The translations under genes and the position numbers were made by a program. From contig QEVL01000019.1 of assembly GCA_003577305.1 (NCBI GenBank), positions 34,205-98,204 on the forward strand: 64,000 nucleotides of DNA. Reading direction: 5' to 3'. Source of the stretch: Burkholderiales bacterium (GTDB lineage: Bacteria; Pseudomonadota; Gammaproteobacteria; Burkholderiales; Burkholderiaceae_E). The notes beneath the pieces were generated by a model. The model was given only the letters and a program-made list of their open reading frames with translations. It did no database searches and was not told the origin of the DNA. Below, one piece after another: positions 8,530 to 16,227 of the stretch (within the stretch, counting starts at the first letter, position 1; every line of letters begins with the position of its first letter).

Positions 8530-8857
8530 GACTGTCGCTGTGAGGCCGTCGCTGTAAAACCGTCGGGCGTCATCCAGGCGCGCCGGCGCTGAGAGCGGCC
8601 CCAGGGCGCCACGCGGGGCAAGCGCAACGGGCGCGTGCCGGCGGTTGCCCGCAATTGGCGGCGGGCAACGGGCGCGTGCCGGCGGTTGCCCGCAATTGGC
8701 GGCGGGGGCCGGGCGCGAGGGGGTGCGCGTTTGCGGGCAATTGGCGAGCGGCGTGCTGCCGAAAGCAAATCGGCGGGACCCGCTCGTCCGCGCGCAGCGC
8801 GTACGACGCGGGTGCCGATCTGCGAGGCAGACGCCGGAAGCCCCGCGAAGCGGGGCC
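8316..8857. repeat. Inverted pair of about 110-bp elements (B1 and B2)
   Basis: The segment 8316-8431 (the loop of repeat A) recurs in reverse complement at about 8746-8857 (the loop of repeat C) with a scatter of substitutions. Shared blocks are the GC hairpin, the TTCCGGCG(C/T)CT(A/G) stretch, the GCACCCGCGTCGTACGCGC block and the GCGGGTCCCGCCGATTTGC block. The divergence between copies shows two separate, ageing copies rather than one artefactual duplication. The internal hairpins resemble REP-type elements, but I cannot assign a named family. Confidence 0.8.
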
Positions 8858-8993
8858 GAAGCCTCTTGCCCGCAAACGCGCACCCCCTCGCGCCCGGCCC
8901 CCGCCGCCAATTGCGGGCAACCGCCGGCACGCGCCCGTTGCGCTTGCCCCGCGTGGCGCCCTGGCTCAGCGCCGGCGCGCCTGGATGACGCCG
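8568..8993. repeat. Long inverted repeat C, containing the relA 3' end
   Basis: The left arm at about 8568-8741 and the right arm at about 8864-8993 are reverse complements. The right arm contains the final 25 bases of relA (8966-8990, including its stop), so the last codons of relA, encoding VIQARRR and stop, occur a second time, inverted, at 8569-8592. The left arm has an extra 7 bases after the relA-like stop and carries a second copy of a 41-base unit that is single in the right arm. The central region contains element B2. Confidence 0.85.
8625..8706. repeat. 41-bp tandem duplication in repeat C
   Basis: A 41-base unit beginning CAACGGGCGCGTGCCGGCGG is present twice head to tail, at 8625-8665 and 8666-8706. 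The matching right arm of repeat C has only one copy. This points to a local duplication after the inverted repeat formed. Confidence 0.85.
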
Positions 8994-11203
8994 CTCACAT
9001 CCCGGACTGCGGCGAGCGTGCGGGCCAGCTGTCCGGCGTCGGGCACTTCGACGGTGAACCGCATGCTCGCCACCTGCGCGCGCGACAGCGTCTGCACCGC
9101 GATCACGTTCAGCCGGTCGCGCGCGAACACCTCCGTGATGTCGCGCAGCAGGCCCGGACGGTCGCTGGCGCGCACCTCGACCTCGGCCGGGAAGCGCCGC
9201 GTGCGCCCGTCGGAACCGCCGGACAGCGCATCTTTACCCCAGGCGGTCTCGATCACCCGCTCGGGCGCACGATCGGCCATGCGCGCGAAGGTCGTGCAGT
9301 TCTCGCGGTGCACCGACACGCCGTGCCCCCTGGTGACGAAGCCCACGATCGCATCCGGCGGCACCGGTCTGCAACAGCGCGCCAGCTGGGTCATCAGCGA
9401 ATCGATGCCGACCACCAGCACGCCATCGCCGCGGCCGCTCGCCTCGCGCGCGCGCCGGCGCGGCGCGACGACCGGAAGCTGCTCGGCCGCCGGGGCCGGC
9501 GCGCCCGTGGCGGCGGCGGCCGGCCCGCGCACCGCTTCCTCGAGCTGACGCACGCCGATCTCGTCGCGTGCCACCGCGAGGAACAGCGGCCCCGCCGCTT
9601 CGAACCCCAGCCGTCGCGCCAGCTCCTCGAACGCGAGCGCGGTGCGCCCCTCGCGCTGCAACACCCGCTCGACCCGCTCGCGGCCCGCGGCGGTGTCGCG
9701 TTCGAGCTCGAGCGCGTTGAACCACTGGCGCACCTTGTTGCGCGTGCGCGGGCTGCGCACGTAGCCGAGCTGCGGATTGAGCCAGTCGCGCGACGGCCCC
9801 TCGTGCCCCGTTTCCTTCGCTGCGACGATCTCCACCGTCTGGCCGCTTTGCAACGCGGTGTTCAGCGGCACCATGTGCCCGTCGACCCGTGCGCCGCGGC
9901 AGCGATGTCCGAGGCTGGTGTGCACGTGGTAGGCGAAGTCGATCGGCGTGGCGCCCGCCGGCAGCTCGATCACTCGCGCCTGCGGCGTGAGCACGTAGAT
10001 GCGCTCCTCGAGCGCGGGTTGCGCCGCCGGCCCGGCCGCCTGCGCGCTGCCCAACGCCTGTCCGACTTCGCGCTGCCAGGCGAGCAGCTGGCGCATCCAG
10101 GCGATCTGCTCCTCGTGCCCCGCCCCGGCGGCACGCGCACCGCGCGCGCTCGCCCCCGACCCGCCCTCCTTGTAGCGCCAGTGCGAGGCGACGCCGTACT
10201 CGGCAAAGCGGTGCATCTCGCGGGTGCGGATCTGCACCTCCAGCGGCCGATCGTCGTCGGCCAGCACCACGGTGTGCAGCGATCGATAGCCGTTGGGCTT
10301 GGGCCGCGCGATGTAGTCGTCGAATTCGTGCGGCACCTGCGTCCAGATGGCGTGGACGATGCCCAGAGCGGTGTAGCACTGCGCGACCGTGTCGACGATC
10401 ACCCGCAGTCCGCGCAGGTCGCTGATCTCGTCGAGCGCACGCTGTTTGCTGCGCATCTTGTTGTAGATGCTGTACAGGTGCTTGGGCCGGCCGCTCACTT
10501 CGGCGCGCACCCCCGCCGCGGCGAGCTCGGTGCGCAGCCGCCGCATCGCCGACTCGACGAAAGCCTCGCGCGCGGCGCGGCGCTCCTCGAGCCGGCGCGC
10601 GAGCTCGCGATAGGTGTCCGGGTCGAGGAACCGGAATGCGAGATCCTCGAGTTCCCACTTCAATTGCCACAGGCCGAGACGGTTGGCCAGCGGCGCCAGG
10701 ATCTCGAGCGTCTCGCGCGCGATCGCCGGGTCGGGCGGGTGGCGTTGCGCCGCGTGATGGCGCAGCGTGTGCAGCCGCGAGGCCAGCCGCAGCAGCACCA
10801 CGCGGATGTCGGCCGCCATCGCGAGCAACATCCGGCGCAGCGTCTCGGCCTGTCCGTCGGCAGCCGCGCCCGCAATCGAATGCAGCTCGCGCAGCCGCTG
10901 GATCTGCCGCATGCTCTCGACCAGTCGCGCGACTTCGTCGCCGAAGTGCGCAGCAACGTCGCGCAGCAGCAGCCGATCGGCCGGAGAGATCAGTGCCGCA
11001 GCCGTGAGCACTGCAGTATCGACGCCGAGTTCGCGCAGGATCCCGATCGTCGCCCGGGCGTGGTCGACGTAACGCTCGCCGCTGCGGCCGGTCGCGTCGC
11101 CCGCGCGCTCCTGCATCCAGGCGAGCGCGCGCTGCACCACATCTTCATCTGTGGCACCCGGCTGCACCCCCGCTGCGTCGACGACGGCTGGTCGCGTACC
11201 CAT
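8966..11203 (-). CDS. relA: (p)ppGpp synthetase RelA (hydrolase-inactive type)
   Basis: A 745-residue RSH protein. The pseudo-hydrolase domain lacks the HDxxED site: the expected position reads AALISPADRLLL. The synthetase domain carries EFDDYIA, the EXDD form typical of monofunctional RelA, with NGYRSLHT and EVQIRT. TGS (LTPQARVIELP ... DFAYHVHTSLGH), a zinc-finger region (CCRPVPPDAIVGFV) and a C-terminal ACT domain follow. It should make (p)ppGpp on ribosomes stalled by uncharged tRNA. The last 25 bases of the gene lie inside inverted repeat C. A TATAAT box on the minus strand at 11245-11250 is a likely -10 element. Confidence 0.94.
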   Translation of the reverse strand: MGTRPAVVDAAGVQPGATDEDVVQRALAWMQERAGDATGRSGERYVDHARATIGILRELGVDTAVLTAAALISPADRLLLRDVAAHFGDEVARLVESMRQIQRLRELHSIAGAAADGQAETLRRMLLAMAADIRVVLLRLASRLHTLRHHAAQRHPPDPAIARETLEILAPLANRLGLWQLKWELEDLAFRFLDPDTYRELARRLEERRAAREAFVESAMRRLRTELAAAGVRAEVSGRPKHLYSIYNKMRSKQRALDEISDLRGLRVIVDTVAQCYTALGIVHAIWTQVPHEFDDYIARPKPNGYRSLHTVVLADDDRPLEVQIRTREMHRFAEYGVASHWRYKEGGSGASARGARAAGAGHEEQIAWMRQLLAWQREVGQALGSAQAAGPAAQPALEERIYVLTPQARVIELPAGATPIDFAYHVHTSLGHRCRGARVDGHMVPLNTALQSGQTVEIVAAKETGHEGPSRDWLNPQLGYVRSPRTRNKVRQWFNALELERDTAAGRERVERVLQREGRTALAFEELARRLGFEAAGPLFLAVARDEIGVRQLEEAVRGPAAAATGAPAPAAEQLPVVAPRRRAREASGRGDGVLVVGIDSLMTQLARCCRPVPPDAIVGFVTRGHGVSVHRENCTTFARMADRAPERVIETAWGKDALSGGSDGRTRRFPAEVEVRASDRPGLLRDITEVFARDRLNVIAVQTLSRAQVASMRFTVEVPDAGQLARTLAAVRDVSGVIQARRR

Positions 11204-11219
11204 CCGTGTTGCCCCGCGC

Positions 11220-11250
11220 TTGATCGATTCGCTGCCTGCATCCGATTATA
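11220..11250. promoter_or_regulatory. Divergent relA/mtfA promoter region
   Basis: In the 81-base gap between relA and mtfA, the minus strand has a perfect TATAAT at 11245-11250 with only a weak -35, and points toward relA. The plus strand has TTGATC at 11220-11225 and GATTAT at 11244-11249, spaced 18, and points toward mtfA. The two candidate promoters overlap, so the genes may compete for polymerase. Confidence 0.45.
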
Positions 11251-11284
11251 GGCAGGCGCACGCCACCACCCGAAGGAACCAGGA

Positions 11285-12112
11285 TTGTCGCTGCTGCGAA
11301 AACTGCTGGGCCTCGCCCGGCCCGAACCGATCGACCCCGAATTGTGGCGACGCATCACTGCCGACCTGCCGTTCCTCGGCCATCTTGACGAGGCGGAACT
11401 CGAAATGCTCGAGAGCCAGTGCGCGGCCTTCCTCGGCGCCAAGCAGTTCAGCGGCGCTGCCGGCTTCGTGGTCGACGACGAGGTGCGCGTGGCGATCGCG
11501 GTACAGGCCTGCCTGCCCGCATTGCACCTCGGCCTCTCGGGTTACCGCGATTTCGTCGAGATCGTCGTCTATCCCGATCGCTTCGTCGCGCCGCGCAAGC
11601 AGGTCGACGACGCCGGCGTGGTCCACGAATACGACGACGAACTGGCCGGTGAAGCGATGCAGGGCGGTCCCGTGGTGCTGTCCTGGCCCGACGCCGACCC
11701 GGCCGGCGGCCACGTCGGCTACAACGTGGTGATCCACGAATTCGTCCACAAGCTCGACATGCTCGGCGGCCCGCCCGACGGCGCACCGCCGATGCTCGCC
11801 GGGATGCGCGAGCGCTGGGCGCACATCATGTCCGACGCCTATGAAGACTTCTGCAAAAGGGTCGAGCGCATCGAAGCAGCGATTCCGCGCCACGTCGATC
11901 CCGAATCGCCGGCCGCCGACGCCTGGTACGAGCGCCTGCCGCTCGACCCTTACGCGGCCAGCGACCCCGGCGAGTTCTTCGCAGTGACCGCCGAGGCTTT
12001 CTTCACCGCGCCGCGGGCGCTCGTGCGCGCCTACCCGGCGGTGTATGCGCTGTTTCGCGACTATTTTTGCCAGGACCCGCTGACGGGCCGAATTCCGGAG
12101 ACAGGGGTCTGA
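11285..12112 (+). CDS. mtfA: Zinc-dependent peptidase MtfA
   Basis: A 275-residue MtfA family protein, with the gluzincin motif HEFVHKLD at about residue 150 and a downstream glutamate in EFFAVTAEAFF. In E. coli MtfA binds the glucose repressor Mlc and has aminopeptidase activity, tying it to ptsG control. The start is the TTG at 11285, preceded by an AAGGAACCAGGA ribosome-binding region; no better in-frame ATG lies near the conserved N-terminus (LLRKLLGLARPEPI). It is transcribed divergently from relA. Confidence 0.9.
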   Translation: MSLLRKLLGLARPEPIDPELWRRITADLPFLGHLDEAELEMLESQCAAFLGAKQFSGAAGFVVDDEVRVAIAVQACLPALHLGLSGYRDFVEIVVYPDRFVAPRKQVDDAGVVHEYDDELAGEAMQGGPVVLSWPDADPAGGHVGYNVVIHEFVHKLDMLGGPPDGAPPMLAGMRERWAHIMSDAYEDFCKRVERIEAAIPRHVDPESPAADAWYERLPLDPYAASDPGEFFAVTAEAFFTAPRALVRAYPAVYALFRDYFCQDPLTGRIPETGV

Positions 12113-12175
12113 CGGGCGCCAGGGTCGCGCCGATCCCGCTTCATGGCACGCCGTAGCATCGACCCCGACGCACGC

Positions 12176-13303
12176 CTACGTGCACGCCCCCGGTACCGAG
12201 AACGTGCGCTCCGCGCCGATTCCCAGCCAGCCGCTGTCGGCGCGGCTGCGGCTGCCGTCGTTGTCCACGCTCGCGGCCACCGGGCCGCCGCTGGCGACCG
12301 GTACCGTCGGTACGGTCGGTACAGGCGAGCCGGGCGGGTCGGGCGACCGGGCCGATGCGGGAGGCGCAGGCGGCACCGAGGGCACCGAGCCGCCGGTGCT
12401 CGCCACGGCTGGCCCCGCCGCGCCCCCGAAAACCGGCGATTCCCTGCGGTGCGGCGTCTTCGCGCTTTGCCGGGCCGGGCTTTGCATGCGGATCGTCGCG
12501 GCCGTGCGCACCGGCCAGCGCGGCACCGGGTTGCCGGTCGCGTCGGGCGCCAGGTAGAACGGGCAGGTCCAGGCGCGCGGCGCACCGATCGGAGCGGGCA
12601 CGCCGAGGTCGACCGTGCCGAGTTGCCGCCCCGACGGCGCCGCGCAGCCGTCGACGATGCGCATCAGCCACACCGCGAGGCGGCCGACGAGCGGCACGTT
12701 CATCGGCACGCCGTAGCGCAACTCGAGCTTCAGCAGGTTGGCGTCGTTCAGGGTCTGCAATGATCGGGCACCGATCGGTTCGTCGCCGCGCATGCCTGCA
12801 GCACCGCCGGCCGGCTGGCGCAACGAGGCCCACTGCAGGCTGTCGTTGGGAATCTCCACCAGGCTCGCCACCGGATACCCGGCCGCATCGCGCGCCGGCT
12901 CGCCCCAGTCGCCGAAGCTCTCCACCGTGGGTGCGAGCTGGCGCCACGCGATCCAGCCCGCGGCGATGGCCTGCCTCAGTTGCGCGTTCGATTCCGCGAC
13001 CGCGGCCGCCCACGGTCGGTTCGCGTCGACGCCGAACCAGAACGGCATCAGCCCGCGCGCGAGTCCGCTCTCGATCGCGTCGGGGCGCGCCTGCGCCACG
13101 CTGCCGGCGCGTGCGCCCTCGAGCAGCGCGTATTCGAGCGCAGTGCGCGCATGAAAGAGCAGCGCCCACTGCAGCGCACCGAGACCGAGCAGCAGGACGA
13201 CCGGAATCGCGACCAGCGTCTCGACGAAGGCCGTGCCGCGCGCGGCGAACCGCGCCCTCGTACGCGCTTGCCGCAGCCACTGCGCCCGACCTGCACCGTT
13301 CAT
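12176..13303 (-). CDS. TadE-like minor pilin with Pro-rich tail
   Basis: The last gene of the tad operon, 375 residues. A basic N-terminus is followed by G-TAFVET and a hydrophobic stretch (LVAIPVVLLLGLGALQWALL), a class III prepilin-like signal with glutamate at +5 after the putative cleavage glycine. The central part is soluble. Residues from about 295 on form a low-complexity Pro/Val/Ser/Ala tail, partly encoded by short repeats (GGTAC units at 12299-12327). TadE-type proteins are minor pseudopilins of the Tad system. The tail is unusual and could anchor or space the protein. The start overlaps the preceding gene's stop by four bases. Confidence 0.75.
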   Translation of the reverse strand: MNGAGRAQWLRQARTRARFAARGTAFVETLVAIPVVLLLGLGALQWALLFHARTALEYALLEGARAGSVAQARPDAIESGLARGLMPFWFGVDANRPWAAAVAESNAQLRQAIAAGWIAWRQLAPTVESFGDWGEPARDAAGYPVASLVEIPNDSLQWASLRQPAGGAAGMRGDEPIGARSLQTLNDANLLKLELRYGVPMNVPLVGRLAVWLMRIVDGCAAPSGRQLGTVDLGVPAPIGAPRAWTCPFYLAPDATGNPVPRWPVRTAATIRMQSPARQSAKTPHRRESPVFGGAAGPAVASTGGSVPSVPPAPPASARSPDPPGSPVPTVPTVPVASGGPVAASVDNDGSRSRADSGWLGIGAERTFSVPGACT

Positions 13304-14076
13304 GGCCGCGGCGCTCCGCGTATGTAGTCGACCCGCGGCAGCTCGGACTCCGCCTCACTGCGCGGCGGCGCCTCTCGCGAACGCGTGCGCAAGGGCGCTC
13401 GCGGCGCAGGTGCCGAGGCTTTCGACGCGGGCGCAGCGGCGCCCGATGCGGCAGCCGCGGCGTCGTGCAACGCGGTGCGTTCGCCGGGCGGCGCGAATGC
13501 CTCCAGTCGCTGCCGGGCCGCAGCCACCGCCGCCGACAGCGGCTCGCGCGGGCCTGCCGCCGCCGCGGGCGGCCCCATGCGCTCGAGCGTGCGCAGCGTC
13601 TGTTGCGCCAGTTCGAGGTTGATCATCGCGAGGTTGTAGAGCGCCTTGGCGCGCAAGGCCGGGTCTATGCCCTCGCCCGCACTGCGCGCCGCCGCGCGCC
13701 GGTATGCGCCCAATGCCTTGAACCAGTCGCGACGCTGCTGGTGCAGGTTGCCCAGGCGCAACCACGCGAGCGCGTGATCGGGTTCCATCGCCACGACCTG
13801 CTCGAAGGCGGCGAGCGCCGCGTCGCTGCGGCGGGCACGGTAGGCAGCCTCGCCCTCGGCCAGCAATCGTGCGAGATCCGCGCGGCTCGCCGCGGCGTCG
13901 CCCGCCGGGCTGGAGCGTGGCGCATCGACGACATCGACCCATGCATCGGGCATCGGGGTCGCATCGATCACCTGCGTGGTGCACGCCCCGAGCACGGCCG
14001 CAGCCGTCGCGGCAGCGATCAACAGGCCGCGCCTCGGGCGTGCTGTCGCAAGATGCGGGCGGATGGCGAGCTTCAT
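13300..14076 (-). CDS. TPR-repeat lipoprotein, TadD-like
   Basis: A 258-residue protein with a basic N-terminus, a hydrophobic stretch and a lipobox-like VLGACTT, so it is probably a lipoprotein. Tetratricopeptide-like helices follow (AEGEAAYRARRSDAALAAFEQVVAMEPDHALAWLRLGNLHQQRRDWFK region, about 85-135). The C-terminus is an Ala/Pro/Arg-rich tail. TadD proteins in Tad loci are TPR lipoproteins needed for secretin assembly, and this position in the operon fits that role. The start at 14076 follows a clear GGGAGGG ribosome-binding site and overlaps the DUF192 gene by four bases. Confidence 0.78.
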   Translation of the reverse strand: MKLAIRPHLATARPRRGLLIAAATAAAVLGACTTQVIDATPMPDAWVDVVDAPRSSPAGDAAASRADLARLLAEGEAAYRARRSDAALAAFEQVVAMEPDHALAWLRLGNLHQQRRDWFKALGAYRRAAARSAGEGIDPALRAKALYNLAMINLELAQQTLRTLERMGPPAAAAGPREPLSAAVAAARQRLEAFAPPGERTALHDAAAAASGAAAPASKASAPAPRAPLRTRSREAPPRSEAESELPRVDYIRGAPRP

Positions 14077-14492
14077 CGATTCCCTCCCTGTCGACGATCG
14101 GCGGCGAGCGGCAGCGTCGGCGCCGCTCTCGACCATTCGAGCCGCGTGCCTGCGCGCAGCCCGATGCGCGCCGCCTCGCCGGCGCGCAGTTCGAGCACTC
14201 TGCGTGCGCCCGGGCCGACGCGCACGCGCCGCGGCGGCACCGCCGCCTCGATGCGCTGCACGACCATGCAGGCCGAGACGAAAACGAGATCGAGCGCCTC
14301 GGGCACGCCGAAGGTGTGCACCGCCGAACAGGGCTCGATCCACAGCCCGTGGCCGCTTTCGGGCGCAGCCCGGCCGATCAGGCCGCGCAGTCGCGCGGCG
14401 AAGCTGCAGGCGCGCGTCACGCGGATTCGCGCACGCCGACCGTCACTGCATGCGAAGTGCAGTTCGTGCAGCAGCGTTGCGCCGCGCCTCAC
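14073..14492 (-). CDS. DUF192 family protein in the tad operon
   Basis: A 139-residue protein of the DUF192 (COG1430) family. It shows the conserved sequence RLRGLIGRAAPESGHGLWIEPCSAVHTFGV..LDLVFV in pieces from about residues 33 to 75, and ends with VLELRAGEAARIGLRAGTRLEW. The start is a GTG that overlaps the tadC stop (GTGA); its own stop overlaps the next start. Function of the family is not established; members are usually single small, often exported proteins. No clear signal peptide is seen here, which suggests a cytoplasmic product. Its tight coupling to tadC and the TPR lipoprotein suggests a role in, or at least co-expression with, the pilus. Confidence 0.85.
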   Translation of the reverse strand: MRRGATLLHELHFACSDGRRARIRVTRACSFAARLRGLIGRAAPESGHGLWIEPCSAVHTFGVPEALDLVFVSACMVVQRIEAAVPPRRVRVGPGARRVLELRAGEAARIGLRAGTRLEWSRAAPTLPLAADRRQGGNR

Positions 14493-15364
14493 AGCACGCC
14501 CTCGCGCAGCAACTGGTGCACCACCGGAAAGAGCAGAATGGCGAAAGTGCCCGGAAAGATGCACAGCACCAGCGGAAACAGCATCTTCACCGGCGCCTCC
14601 ATCGCGAGCCGCTCGGCGCGCAGGAAGCGCTCGGTGCGCCGCTGCTCGGCCTGTGCGCGCAGGATCGGCGCGAGGCTCGCACCCTGTCGCTCCGCAGCCA
14701 GCAGCGCCGCCACCACGTTCGAGATCGCCGGCAACGCGAGCCGCGCAGCGAGCGCATGCAGCGCCTCGTGACGCGGCTGGCCGGCACGCACGTCGCGCAG
14801 CACGCGCTGCCATTCGTCGCGCAATGGGCCGGGCGGCCCGTGCTGCGCGGCCTGCCCGAGTGCGGAACCCAGGTTCAGCCCGGCCTCAACCGCCAGCGTG
14901 ATCAGGTCGAGGTCGTGCGGCAGTTGCCTGAGAATCGCGTGGCGGCGGCGCGCGGCGCGCTCGCGCAGCGCAATGCGCGGCAGCATCGCCCCGAGCAGTG
15001 CGACCGGAACGCCGAGCCAGACGGGAAGCGCACCGCCCGCCCAGCCGATCAACATCAGGAAACCCGCTGCCGCTGCAGCCACCACTTGCGCGGCGATCAG
15101 TTCCTCGGCAGCGAGCGTGCGATCGAGCCCTGCGCGGGCCAGCAGTTCGCGCAGCCGTTCGCGCTGCAGCGCGCTCATCAGGTTGTCGGCCACCGGGGCG
15201 AGCCGGCGCACCAGCGGCCAGGCGGGTCGCCACAGCGGCGGCAGCGCCGCTGCGGAAGCGAGCGGGCGCGGCAGCGGCCGGCTCCAGGCGCTCGCCAGTG
15301 CCGCGAGCAGCGCCACGACCGCGACGAAAATCGCGGCCAGCGACAACAGCAGCCAGCCGTTCAT
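14489..15364 (-). CDS. tadC: Tad inner-membrane platform protein TadC
   Basis: A 291-residue GspF/T2SSF-domain protein with an N-terminal membrane segment (LLLSLAAIFVAVVALLAAL), a pair of hydrophobic helices around residues 90-125, and a C-terminal membrane helix (MLFPLVLCIFPGTFAILLFP). The cytoplasmic T2SSF domain contains LPHDLDLITLAVEAGLNLGSAL. With TadB it should form the inner-membrane platform on which the TadA ATPase acts. It overlaps tadB by four bases on one side and the DUF192 gene by four on the other. Confidence 0.93.
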   Translation of the reverse strand: MNGWLLLSLAAIFVAVVALLAALASAWSRPLPRPLASAAALPPLWRPAWPLVRRLAPVADNLMSALQRERLRELLARAGLDRTLAAEELIAAQVVAAAAAGFLMLIGWAGGALPVWLGVPVALLGAMLPRIALRERAARRRHAILRQLPHDLDLITLAVEAGLNLGSALGQAAQHGPPGPLRDEWQRVLRDVRAGQPRHEALHALAARLALPAISNVVAALLAAERQGASLAPILRAQAEQRRTERFLRAERLAMEAPVKMLFPLVLCIFPGTFAILLFPVVHQLLREGVL

Positions 15365-16227
15365 ACGTCGATCGCCACGATGCGGCGAATCATCGCCACG
15401 CCCGCCGCCTGCAGTGCAAGCACGGTGGCCGACACCACCCAGCCCTGCCAGGTGTCGACGAGCGCACGCATCGCCACCGGCTCCACCAGGAACAGCAGCA
15501 CCGCGAGCACCCCCGGAAGCGCTCCCATCACCCAGGCCTGCAGGCGGCCTTGCGCGGTGAGCGCGCGGATCTTGCCCTCGATCGCGAGCTTGCGGCGCAT
15601 CGCCTCGGCGAGCGATTCGAGCGTGGCGGCCATGCTGCCGCCCGACTCGGCGCCGATGCGCAGCGCCGACGCGAACAGCGTCGTCTCCTCGATCGGCATG
15701 CGCCGGGCCAGGCCGGCCAGCGCTTCGCCCAGCCCCACGCCGAGCCGCTGCTCGCGCAACAGCAGCCCGATCTCCTGGCGCGCCGGCAATTCGATCTCGG
15801 CGGTGGCCTGCGCGAGCGCCTGCCCCAGGCCGCTGCCGGCGCGCAGCCCGCCCGCCACCAGCATCAACAGGTCGGGCATCTGCTGCCGAAACGCCTCGAT
15901 CCGCCGCTTGCGCAGCCGGCGCAGCAGCACTGACGGCATCGCACCGGCGGCGAGCGCCACCGCGAGCGCCACCTGCCAGTGCCCGCTCAGCACCCAGGCC
16001 GCAAGCGTTGCCGCGGCGGCCGCCAGGTGCTGCAGCACGAAGAGGCGCGCGGTGTCGACGAACAGGAACGACTCGCGCATGCGCACGCCCACCGCGCGCT
16101 CGAAGCGCTCGCGATGGCGCCGCGCGAATCGGCTCCCGAGCAGCGTGCCCAGCCCGAGCAGCGCCGCCGCGCCCGCGAACACCGCAAAGAGCACCGGCCA
16201 CAGGCCGATCGCCGAAGCCGCGTTCAT
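15361..16227 (-). CDS. tadB: Tad inner-membrane platform protein TadB
   Basis: A 288-residue T2SSF-domain membrane protein paralogous to TadC. The N-terminal helix (MNAASAIGLWPVLFAVFAG...) and a second hydrophobic pair near residues 65-100 precede the cytoplasmic domain, with MPDLLMLVAGGLRAGSGLGQAL. Two C-terminal hydrophobic stretches follow. The start at 16227 overlaps the end of tadA by four bases (ATGA). Longer upstream open frame is ignored because it is inside tadA. Confidence 0.92.
   Translation of the reverse strand: MNAASAIGLWPVLFAVFAGAAALLGLGTLLGSRFARRHRERFERAVGVRMRESFLFVDTARLFVLQHLAAAAATLAAWVLSGHWQVALAVALAAGAMPSVLLRRLRKRRIEAFRQQMPDLLMLVAGGLRAGSGLGQALAQATAEIELPARQEIGLLLREQRLGVGLGEALAGLARRMPIEETTLFASALRIGAESGGSMAATLESLAEAMRRKLAIEGKIRALTAQGRLQAWVMGALPGVLAVLLFLVEPVAMRALVDTWQGWVVSATVLALQAAGVAMIRRIVAIDV

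Noticed and set aside
8566..8592. The relA-like ending could be a separate gene fragment.
   Set aside because: It is only 25 bases and is part of the inverted repeat arm; no upstream relA sequence accompanies it.
8196..8993. A CRISPR array was considered for the repeated blocks.
   Set aside because: The repeats are inverted, irregularly spaced and of unequal length; no regular unique spacers occur.
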